A stretch of DNA of 45,109 bases from Bacilli bacterium (GTDB lineage Bacteria; Bacillota_I; Bacilli_A; RF39; UBA660), in NCBI GenBank assembly GCA_016283075.1, contig JAEEMF010000085.1, positions 1 through 45,109 on the forward strand. Reading direction: 5' to 3'. The notes under the pieces were generated by a model, which was not told the DNA's origin, ran no database searches, and saw nothing but the letters and a program-made list of their open reading frames with translations. A program made the position numbers and the translations under genes. This document shows positions 38,888-45,109 of this stretch, piece by piece; within the stretch, counting starts at the first letter, position 1; every line of letters starts with the position of its first letter.

Positions 38888-39225
38888 CTTGCTATCTCAT
38901 TTAATTTCCAAATAATGTCATCTTTACTTATATTTTTGTTATAACAATCATTTATAACTTCATCAATAGCTATTAAAGATTCAAAATGCTTTAATAGTTT
39001 TTTATTGCCTAACTCTTCAAGATGTTTTCTAAGTCTTTTACAGATTTTACTATCTGTATTTAAAATTAAATCAATTACTTTGATATCATCAATATATTCA
39101 TCTTGATCAAATCTAGTAACGCTATTTAAAGCTTTAAGAACCTCGTTCTTATCATAAAATTTTTCGTCTGTATAATCTAAGTGGATATTTTCTTTTAAAA
39201 AAATTTCATTTATTTCCTCTCTCAT
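38884..39225 (-). CDS. Small uncharacterised helical protein
   Basis: Encodes 113 residues, charged and helical, with no membrane segment. No family is recognised. AGGTGATAAG precedes ATG. It converges on the Crp/Fnr gene and overlaps it by 4 bp. Its promoter (39244-39272) contains a TGTAC/GTACA inverted repeat over the -10, so it may be specifically regulated. Confidence 0.55.
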   Translation of the reverse strand: MREEINEIFLKENIHLDYTDEKFYDKNEVLKALNSVTRFDQDEYIDDIKVIDLILNTDSKICKRLRKHLEELGNKKLLKHFESLIAIDEVINDCYNKNISKDDIIWKLNEIAS

Positions 39226-39243
39226 ATCTTATCACCTGTACAT

Positions 39244-39272
39244 ATTGTATCGTACATTTGTTCGGTAATCAA
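39244..39272 (-). promoter_or_regulatory. Promoter of the 113-residue protein gene
   Basis: TTGATT (39267-39272), 17-base spacer, TACAAT (39244-39249). The -10 is inside TGTAC-N10-GTACA, an inverted repeat that could be an operator. Confidence 0.55.
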
Positions 39273-39299
39273 GTACTATTTTAAAATTTTTTAAAAAAT

Positions 39300-39332
39300 A
39301 AAAAGTGTTTACATTTTTTGTAAACACTACTT
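39300..39332 (-). terminator. Terminator of the GNAT gene
   Basis: AGTGTTTAC and GTAAACACT around a roughly 6-base loop, followed by TTTTTATTTTTT on the minus strand. Confidence 0.85.
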
Positions 39333-39989
39333 ATTATTTCTATTTAAGAATAGCTTTTTATTTCCATGGAATTTAGTACATTCTAGTATCTTATCATTCT
39401 CATCAAAGTATGTTGACATGTATGTACCATACTCTTCAAAACCTAAATTATGCATAAGACCACATGACCCTTTATTATCGGTTGCAGCACTCGTATAGAT
39501 ATCAGATATTTCTACTTCATTAAACATAAAATCTACTACTTTAGTACTAGCTTCTTTACCATATCCTTTGTTTTGATAATCTGGATCTATATACCATCCA
39601 ATATCTCTTATTTCTGGAGTAGTTTTATATTCACTATTTGGCTGGCAAGTAATTTGTCCTATTACTGTATCAGTATCCTTTAAGAATATACTCCATGTAA
39701 AGATATCTGAGTTTTCTTTATTTTTAATTCTTTCTATTTTTCTACTATAAAATTCTTCTTGGATATTCCAGTTATTAAATCTATCCATAAATAATTTTCT
39801 TGCTTTTTTTAAATCTTCTATTTTATCTTTTCTAAGACTATTCTTATCAAAAATAAAATTTGGAGTAGGAAAATACCATTTATTAACATTTTCATCTTTT
39901 AATATTTCCCATAATCTATATTGTTCCTTCATAGTAGGAATTAGTAAATCTAACCTTTCAGTATGAAGATCTTTAGACTCTAGTTTCAT
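39327..39989 (-). CDS. GNAT-family N-acetyltransferase
   Basis: Encodes 220 residues from ATG at 39989, with AAGGTG upstream at a slightly long spacing; a TTG at 39998 is an alternative. The fold elements are clear: LHTERLDLLIPT first strand, DIGWYIDPDYQNKGYGKEASTKVVDFMF with the acetyl-CoA P-loop (QNKGYG), and N..S..L..NLGFEEYGT. Closest in style to RimJ/RimL acetyltransferases acting on amino groups of proteins or small molecules. It overlaps the upstream gene's end by 17 bp. Confidence 0.88.
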   Translation of the reverse strand: MKLESKDLHTERLDLLIPTMKEQYRLWEILKDENVNKWYFPTPNFIFDKNSLRKDKIEDLKKARKLFMDRFNNWNIQEEFYSRKIERIKNKENSDIFTWSIFLKDTDTVIGQITCQPNSEYKTTPEIRDIGWYIDPDYQNKGYGKEASTKVVDFMFNEVEISDIYTSAATDNKGSCGLMHNLGFEEYGTYMSTYFDENDKILECTKFHGNKKLFLNRNNK

Positions 39990-40908
39990 ATAATGCAAGC
40001 ACCTTCTCTTTCATCTTGTTTATTTCTTCTAAATCACTTTCTATAGACCCCTTTATTTCTTTCATAAGCATCTTAGATTTTCTGTATTCATTTATTCCTT
40101 CATTATAACTACTAATTATCTCATTTTTATCTATATTATGTTCATTAGTATATAAAGCATCACAAACATCCATAACATCATTAAAGTTATATCCAATAGT
40201 AGTTGTTAAAGTAGTAGGTACTAAAATCATATTCCCTATTCCGTTTATTAAATTAGCCTTATATCCAATTATTTTATAAATAGCACAGTTAGTTACATCA
40301 TACCCTATTAAACTATCTTTATATGGAACAACTATTATCATGTGATTGCTTAACTGTTTAAAATAGTCTATATATGGTAAGAATATAGAACTTTTTTTAT
40401 TTTCTACTCTTTCATGGTAATGAATGCAATTACTTTCAAAAAAGTTTTTAAATACTGGAGATACTGCTCCGCTTATGGGAACAGCTTTAATATTTAATTC
40501 TTTTAATAAATCATAAAGAAATACCGCTTCATTACGACAGCATCCTTTACCGTATAAAATATTTAACCCCATCTTTGTTTCTAATTCATTTTCTGGATTA
40601 ATACTATATTCATAAAAACCGCCATAAGAAAACACTCCTGAATAAAGCATTTCACCTAGTAAAGTTAATAAAGTAACTTTATCTAAATTTTTATTTAAAT
40701 ATTTACTTATCTTTTCAAGAACCTTTTTATATAGCAATATTATTTCTTTATTATGTTTGATATCTACACATTCAAACTCATGAAATAATGTTGCTTCTAA
40801 ATTAATTTTTTGAATAAGAAATTTAGCCCTAGATGAATCAATCTCTTCCATATCAGGATACCTTGGTAAATCTATATATCCTTTTGGTTTATAATTAAGA
40901 TTTTTCAT
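39973..40908 (-). CDS. Transglutaminase-like cysteine protein
   Basis: Encodes 311 residues from ATG at 40908 with AGGAGAT upstream. The central part has the transglutaminase-like fold pattern: GKGCCRNEAVFLYDLLKELNIKAVPISG with Cys123 or Cys124, NHMIIVVP with His189 and YKDSLIGYDVTN with Asp204, a plausible Cys-His-Asp triad. A C-terminal coiled-coil follows. No signal peptide, so probably cytosolic. Such proteins act as peptidases or crosslinkers; the substrate is unknown. Co-transcribed with a GNAT gene, which may act on the same peptide or protein. Confidence 0.65.
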   Translation of the reverse strand: MKNLNYKPKGYIDLPRYPDMEEIDSSRAKFLIQKINLEATLFHEFECVDIKHNKEIILLYKKVLEKISKYLNKNLDKVTLLTLLGEMLYSGVFSYGGFYEYSINPENELETKMGLNILYGKGCCRNEAVFLYDLLKELNIKAVPISGAVSPVFKNFFESNCIHYHERVENKKSSIFLPYIDYFKQLSNHMIIVVPYKDSLIGYDVTNCAIYKIIGYKANLINGIGNMILVPTTLTTTIGYNFNDVMDVCDALYTNEHNIDKNEIISSYNEGINEYRKSKMLMKEIKGSIESDLEEINKMKEKVLALYETRV

Positions 40909-40937
40909 AGTATATCTCCTAATTTCATAATAACAAA

Positions 40938-40966
40938 AAATAAAAGTGGTGTAAACCACTTTTATA
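40938..40966 (-). terminator. Terminator of the NCS2 permease gene
   Basis: AAAAGTGGT-ttac-ACCACTTTT followed by ATTTTTTGTT on the minus strand; overlaps the stop codon. Confidence 0.85.
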
Positions 40967-42314
40967 ATGCTTGAAATATAAAACTTATTATAAATAATAA
41001 ACTAAATATATATATTATAGGTGATATTTTCTTGGCATTGCCAGTAAAGATATTAACTATAACATAACTTATAAAACCAAACTGAATACCAGTAGTAATT
41101 GAATAACTAAAAGGCATCATTATAATTATAAAGAATGCTGGTACACTACATGCTACATCTTTCCAGTTAATAGAACCTACATTTTCTATCATAGATACAC
41201 CTATTACAATAAGTACTGGTGCAACTGCTGCCATAGGAACGCAGCCTATTACCGGAGATAGTAGTAGTGATAAACCAAAGAATAATGCTATAAAGACACT
41301 TGTTAAACCAGTTCTTCCTCCTGCTTCTATACCTGCTGAGCTTTCAGCATATGTAGTAACATTACTAGAACCTAGTAGTGATCCTGCAAGTGATCCTACT
41401 GCATCAGCAAATAAAGCTTTTTCTAAATTAGGAGGCATATTGCCTTCACTATCGAGTTTAAAGATACCTGCTTTTTTACCAGTACCAATAAATACCCCTA
41501 TCGTATCAAATAAATCGGATATTGCTAAAGTAAAAATAGTCATTACTGCTATAAGTATTCCAGCTTTAGCAGTAAATAATCCCGCAAAATCTAGTTTTAA
41601 GAAAGTACTTGATATACTAGGAAGTACTGTATAATTAGAAAAATCAGGAATTTTTGTTACTCCCATAGGAATACCTATTAATGTAGTAAGAATAATTGTT
41701 ATAAGATATGCTCCTTTAACTTTTTTAGTAAGAAGAATAATTACTATAACAAGTCCTATTAAAGCAAGTATTGTACTTGCACTATTAAAATTAGCTAGTT
41801 GTGGTACTACTCCTATAGCAAATCCATTTTCTAACTTATCTGCGCTAAATGAAATAATACCTGCATTTATTAAACCTATATAAGTTATAAATAAACCTAT
41901 TCCTACTGTTATAGCTTCTTGTAAAAATACTGGTATTGCTTTTATAATCTTTTTTCTTAAACTTGTAACAGTAATTAGTACATTTATAAAAGCACAAATA
42001 AACACCATTGCAAGAGCCTCTTGCCAAGTAAAACCTAGAGAACCACATATTGTATAGCTAAATAAACTTGCTATACCAATACCAGCACTTTGAGCATATG
42101 GTACATTAGCAAATATACCTAAAAATAAAGTACCTATTATACTTGTAAGTATAGTTGCACCATATACTGCTTCATATGGCATTCCTGTTAAAGATAGTAC
42201 TTGTGGATTTACAAAGATAATGTATGACATAGTCATAAATGTAGTAAGTCCTGCTATAAACTCTGTTGATACTTTAGTACCATTTTCTTTTAATTTAAAA
42301 AATTTGTTTAACAT
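40962..42314 (-). CDS. NCS2-family purine permease (guanine/hypoxanthine, PbuG-like)
   Basis: Encodes 450 residues with about 13 membrane segments. EFIAGLTTFMTMSYIIFVNPQVLS is the hallmark first segment of the AzgA/PbuG branch. ANVPYAQSAGIGIASLFSYT and LFDTIGVFIGTGKKAG are substrate-site regions, and SSNVTTYAESSAGIEAGGRTGLTS is the family signature. It imports purine bases with protons. No purine riboswitch is visible upstream; a 37-residue membrane peptide gene precedes it by 12 bases. Confidence 0.92.
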   Translation of the reverse strand: MLNKFFKLKENGTKVSTEFIAGLTTFMTMSYIIFVNPQVLSLTGMPYEAVYGATILTSIIGTLFLGIFANVPYAQSAGIGIASLFSYTICGSLGFTWQEALAMVFICAFINVLITVTSLRKKIIKAIPVFLQEAITVGIGLFITYIGLINAGIISFSADKLENGFAIGVVPQLANFNSASTILALIGLVIVIILLTKKVKGAYLITIILTTLIGIPMGVTKIPDFSNYTVLPSISSTFLKLDFAGLFTAKAGILIAVMTIFTLAISDLFDTIGVFIGTGKKAGIFKLDSEGNMPPNLEKALFADAVGSLAGSLLGSSNVTTYAESSAGIEAGGRTGLTSVFIALFFGLSLLLSPVIGCVPMAAVAPVLIVIGVSMIENVGSINWKDVACSVPAFFIIIMMPFSYSITTGIQFGFISYVIVNIFTGNAKKISPIIYIFSLLFIISFIFQAL

Positions 42315-42326
42315 ATAATCACCTAG

Positions 42327-42440
42327 TTAAAATATAATTGTAAGAATTGTTATAAGTGCAATATTTACTAGTATAGAAATAATTGCAATTATATTAAATA
42401 TATTAAAATTATCTTTTTCTTCTACCTTTTTTTCTTCCAT
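42327..42440 (-). CDS. 37-residue single-span membrane peptide
   Basis: Encodes MEEKKVEEKDNFNIFN followed by a hydrophobic helix rich in Ile and Leu and ending at TAA. AGGTGTATT precedes the ATG (42440). The stop is 12 bases before the NCS2 permease start, so the two are on one transcript. A charged cytosolic N terminus with one helix is typical of small transporter-associated peptides. No homology is claimed. Confidence 0.6.
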   Translation of the reverse strand: MEEKKVEEKDNFNIFNIIAIISILVNIALITILTIIF

Positions 42441-42447
42441 AATACAC

Positions 42448-43428
42448 CTACTTAGTTTTATATTTTAAAATACTAAATCCTTTCCCTGTAAGAACTATAT
42501 TATTATCGAATAAATCAATATTTTTATAAATACCACTAAATATATTTTTTACAGAGTATTTTCCTTTAGTATCAAAAACAATTAAAATACTTCTTTTTTT
42601 ATCATTAGCAAGTACATATAAATATTTACCATCACTTTCAATATCCGTAAATAAATAACTACTTAGTTCCATATCACTAGTAAAGTCTTTCTTTAAAGAT
42701 ACTTTACCTTCTAAAGAAGTAGATATTAGTTGTGGAGGGTCTATTTCATTTATTAAATATAATTTATTATTTAAATATGTCATCTTAGTATATTTATAAT
42801 TATATGAATCTATATCACTATAAATATATATTTCATTATATTTATCATCAAATGAAGTAATACCAAGTCCATCACTTGTTAAAGCTCCATCATAATGTAT
42901 GTTATTTTCTAAATTAAGATAAATTTTATTATCAATATTTATAAAGTCATATATCATATTACCACTAAATGGATATGTTTCTATAACTTCTAAATCTTTA
43001 TCATACTTAGTAATATTATTACTACTAATTAAATAGATATAGTTTTTATATTTAAGTAGTTTTCCATCTAAATCTATTTCTTTACTAATAAGTAGTTTTC
43101 CATTTAAATCATATTTATTTAAATAATACTGTTTATCATTTAAAACAGTAAATATATAACTATCACTTTCTTTTATAGCATCAGTAATAATCATATTATA
43201 GAAAGTGTTTTTTAATAAAGCACTACCTTCTTTATCATATTCTTCTATAAAACTATCTTTATCATTTTTACTTATAAAAATATAGTTATCTTCTTCGAAT
43301 ACTTTTATATATTCATTATCACTTTTAATATTATTAACAACTTCTGTTTTAACATTTATTCCTTTAAAGATATAGATAAATACTCCTAAAAGAATAATTA
43401 GTATTAATAAGGTTATTTTATTTTTCAT
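42448..43428 (-). CDS. Anchored extracytoplasmic protein with propeller-like repeats
   Basis: Encodes 326 residues from ATG at 43428 with AGTAGGA upstream. An N-terminal membrane anchor (about 5-25) is followed by a wholly beta-rich outer domain. It has several DNEYIxVF/DNYIFISKND, NKIYLNLEN, NKLYLINEID and GKYLYVLAND repeats spaced about 40-45 residues, which suggests a beta-propeller. No lipobox. Function unknown; binding is more likely than catalysis. Its stop is 7 bases before the 37-residue peptide start, so it heads the same operon as the NCS2 permease. Confidence 0.65.
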   Translation of the reverse strand: MKNKITLLILIILLGVFIYIFKGINVKTEVVNNIKSDNEYIKVFEEDNYIFISKNDKDSFIEEYDKEGSALLKNTFYNMIITDAIKESDSYIFTVLNDKQYYLNKYDLNGKLLISKEIDLDGKLLKYKNYIYLISSNNITKYDKDLEVIETYPFSGNMIYDFINIDNKIYLNLENNIHYDGALTSDGLGITSFDDKYNEIYIYSDIDSYNYKYTKMTYLNNKLYLINEIDPPQLISTSLEGKVSLKKDFTSDMELSSYLFTDIESDGKYLYVLANDKKRSILIVFDTKGKYSVKNIFSGIYKNIDLFDNNIVLTGKGFSILKYKTK

Positions 43429-43461
43429 AACAATCCTACTCTCTAAACTTATTATAACATA

Positions 43462-43489
43462 CAAAAAAGGAAATATTACTATTTCCTTT
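43462..43489 (-). terminator. Terminator of the TtcA-like gene
   Basis: AAAGGAAAT and ATTTCCTTT around a 6-base loop with TTTTTTG on the minus strand; overlaps the stop codon. Confidence 0.85.
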
Positions 43490-44309
43490 CATCATATTCA
43501 TCTAAAAATGAATGTTCTACTCCATCCTTATGCCATCCTAGTATACAGTTCATATTAACATTGGTAAGTGCTGTAAATATATGATGGTCTACATCTGGAT
43601 TAGTTTTACGTAAGTTTTCTATTAAAGTTTTCATTTCTTTTCTTTTACTTAAAGATTCATCATGACTACTTTTCTCAGTAAAACGACACGCACAGTTTAT
43701 AAAAGTTAAATTATTATATTTTCTCCAAGAAATAATATCTTTTTCTTTAACAAGAATTAATGGTCTAATTAAATCAATTCCTTCAAAGTTATCTGAGTGT
43801 AATTTTGGCATCATTGTTTTAACTTCTGCGCCGTAGAACATAGATAGAAGTGTTGTTTCAATAACATCATCAAAATGATGACCAAGTGCTATTTTATTAC
43901 ATCCTAGTTCTTTAGCTTTAGCATATAAATGACCCCTACGCATTCTAGCACATAAATAACAAGGACTCTTAGATTCATCAAGTGATACTACTTCAAATAT
44001 ATTACTTTCAAATATCTCTATAGGAATATTAAGTATTTTAGCATTTTCTTCAATCATTTTTCTATTTAAAGAGTTATATCCAGGATCCATTACTACATAA
44101 TGTGCTTTAAATTTAAACTTACCATGTTTAATAAGTTCTTCTATACACTTAGCAAGTAAAAATGAATCTTTACCACCGGAAATACATACCATAACATTAT
44201 CATTTTCTTTAATAAGTTCATAATCACTTACAGCTTTAACAAATCTAGACCATATATCTTTACGATATTTAGTTATGATACTTCTTTCTATTTCCTTGTA
44301 TCTTTCCAT
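43479..44309 (-). CDS. ttcA: TtcA/TtuA-type tRNA thiolation ATPase
   Basis: Encodes 276 residues. PP-loop ATP pyrophosphatase with S44GGKDS49; the CYLCARMRRGHLY motif supplies the CxxC cysteines and NCACRF a further Cys, the set that carries the [4Fe-4S] cluster in TtcA. ALGHHFDDVIETTLLSMFYG is a family hallmark. TtcA makes 2-thiocytidine at position 32 of some tRNAs, including tRNA-Arg, two of which are encoded in this window. The exact nucleoside in Firmicutes homologues is not established, so treat the symbol as family level. Confidence 0.78.
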   Translation of the reverse strand: MERYKEIERSIITKYRKDIWSRFVKAVSDYELIKENDNVMVCISGGKDSFLLAKCIEELIKHGKFKFKAHYVVMDPGYNSLNRKMIEENAKILNIPIEIFESNIFEVVSLDESKSPCYLCARMRRGHLYAKAKELGCNKIALGHHFDDVIETTLLSMFYGAEVKTMMPKLHSDNFEGIDLIRPLILVKEKDIISWRKYNNLTFINCACRFTEKSSHDESLSKRKEMKTLIENLRKTNPDVDHHIFTALTNVNMNCILGWHKDGVEHSFLDEYDERK

Positions 44310-44353
44310 AGTATCACCTCACTAACCGAAAGTATTTTATCATATATAAAAGG

Positions 44354-44378
44354 AAAAATCTAACAAAAGTTAGATTTT
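44354..44378 (-). terminator. Terminator of the 131-residue membrane protein gene
   Basis: AAATCTAAC-ttttg-GTTAGATTT type hairpin over the stop codon, followed by TTTCCTTTT on the minus strand. Confidence 0.75.
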
Positions 44379-44765
44379 ATTTATCTTCATCGAAATAGCA
44401 CCAGATGCTAAATTTCCAATAATAATTATTGGAAGAGATACTGCGTTATATGCAAGAAGTACTGGCAATACAAATTTATTATTTATTTCAAGTATTGCTA
44501 AATCAATAAACCATACCATCATTAATACTATAAAGTATAAAAATAAGGAGTCTAGCATAGCAAATACATATTGATAATATTTTTTAAACTTAAAGAATAT
44601 ATCTATAATAAGGATAAATAATATATAAAGTGCTACAACTATAATAAATGGTATAGGAAGTTTATTACACTGATTTAAATAAACCATATAAAGCATAATA
44701 ATACTTGCTAAACCTTTTACTAAAGCACTAACTAAAATTTTACTATTTAACTCTATTTTTTTCAT
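44370..44765 (-). CDS. Small four-span membrane protein
   Basis: Encodes 131 residues with membrane segments near 10-27, 35-55, 65-88 and 98-122 and a short MKKIEL start. No polar motif suggests catalysis or a known transporter. It is a single gene with an extended -10 (TGATATAAT, 44789-44797), transcribed away from the anchored protein gene at the right edge. Function unknown. Confidence 0.6.
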   Translation of the reverse strand: MKKIELNSKILVSALVKGLASIIMLYMVYLNQCNKLPIPFIIVVALYILFILIIDIFFKFKKYYQYVFAMLDSLFLYFIVLMMVWFIDLAILEINNKFVLPVLLAYNAVSLPIIIIGNLASGAISMKINKI

Positions 44766-44810
44766 ATCATTACCTCTAATCTAAAACAATTATATCATAG
44801 AAAATTAAAA

Positions 44811-44838
44811 TTGACATTTATAAAGTTAATAGTATAAT
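44811..44838 (+). promoter_or_regulatory. Consensus sigma-A promoter of the right-edge gene
   Basis: A perfect TTGACA (44811-44816) and a perfect TATAAT (44833-44838) with a 16-base spacer: the best promoter in the window. Confidence 0.85.
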
Positions 44839-44862
44839 AAATCAAAACATGGGGGACTTATG

Positions 44863-45109
44863 ATGACAAAAAGTAAGAAATTAAAATTTTATAGTGGAAT
44901 AGCATTATTTATTGCAACACTTGGTATGGCTACTATTGCTAAAACAGGTTATGAAGTAATAAATGAAGATCCAGTAGTAACTAGTTTTGATGAATTAGAA
45001 TTTCCTAAAGAAGAAAGTTTATATAAAAATATGAAACCATCATGTAAGATGGTAGAGTTTAATAAACCAGTAACTACACATGAAAATACTTTCAATAAAG
45101 GAGATTATG
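44863..45109 (+). CDS. Anchored protein of unknown function, N-terminal part (cut by window end)
   Basis: Visible part of 82 codons from ATG at 44863, preferred over the adjacent ATG at 44860 because GGGGG then lies 7 bases upstream. A basic start MTKSKKLKFYSG is followed by one hydrophobic segment (about 13-27) and an acidic outer region with a PSCKMVEFNKP stretch. No family is recognised from this part. The frame stays open to the end of the window, and the gene has a consensus promoter, so it should be well expressed. Confidence 0.65.
   Translation, partial: MTKSKKLKFYSGIALFIATLGMATIAKTGYEVINEDPVVTSFDELEFPKEESLYKNMKPSCKMVEFNKPVTTHENTFNKGDY

Noticed and set aside
41000..42460. Purine riboswitch in front of the NCS2 permease
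   Set aside because: The permease follows a small peptide gene by 12 bases and no purine aptamer core is found in the short spacers upstream.

Overview
The window is very AT-rich DNA with Firmicutes-type signals: AGGAGG/AGGTGAT ribosome binding sites, sigma-A promoters that are often of the extended -10 type (TGnTATAAT), and U-tailed intrinsic terminators. TGG encodes Trp and no UGA readthrough is needed. Wall genes (murF, ddl, an S11 carboxypeptidase, a VanY-like protein, pgeF) argue against wall-less Mollicutes, and nrdD/nrdG points to anaerobic growth. My best inference is an uncultured, gut-type anaerobic member of the class Bacilli (RF39/Erysipelotrichia-like). No genome identity can be proven from the sequence alone.

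Layout, left to right. (1) 1-1300: the 3' end of an IS3-family element, an orphan HExxH protein and tRNA-Arg(CCT). (2) 1300-7500, minus strand: a P-loop protein, the envelope operon uppS-cdsA-rseP-ABC ATPase-ABC permease, and rpsP-khpA. (3) 7590-10070: gmk plus a hotdog thioesterase on the plus strand, flanked by two minus-strand paralogous membrane-anchored surface proteins, one ending in a discoidin-like domain; then tRNA-Arg(TCT). (4) 10300-16800, minus: a seven-gene operon priA-fmt-two unknown membrane proteins-ruvA-ruvB-unknown. (5) 16900-18500, plus: a VanY-like protein that has lost two of three zinc ligands, translationally coupled to a short paralogue of its membrane/linker half. (6) 18530-21060, minus: a complete DpnII-type (GATC) restriction-modification operon in the order dpnM-dpnA-dpnB. 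(7) 21100-25460, minus: an S11 D,D-carboxypeptidase, two unknown genes, a RhuM-Fic fusion, and upstream of it a compact structured RNA with its own promoter, a predicted pseudoknot and a terminator. (8) 25460-31800, minus: ffh, a duplicated-architecture membrane protein, a candidate type I toxin-antitoxin locus (27-residue hydrophobic peptide on the plus strand with an antisense RNA), then hydrolase-murF-ddl. (9) 31870-38130, minus: pgeF and an unknown partner, galE, and nrdD-nrdG-dut. A Crp/Fnr regulator diverges from nrdD, with a perfect palindrome between them. (10) 38880-45109: small unknowns, a GNAT, a transglutaminase-like protein, an NCS2 purine permease with a 37-residue membrane peptide upstream, a TtcA-like protein, and the start of an unknown anchored protein.

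The housekeeping genes cover lipid and wall precursor synthesis, protein export, DNA repair and restart, and nucleotide metabolism. The accessory content worth a second look is the candidate type I toxin locus, the pseudoknotted RNA upstream of RhuM-Fic (an arrangement reminiscent of RNA-antitoxin loci), the VanY pseudoenzyme pair, and the paralogous surface proteins around gmk.
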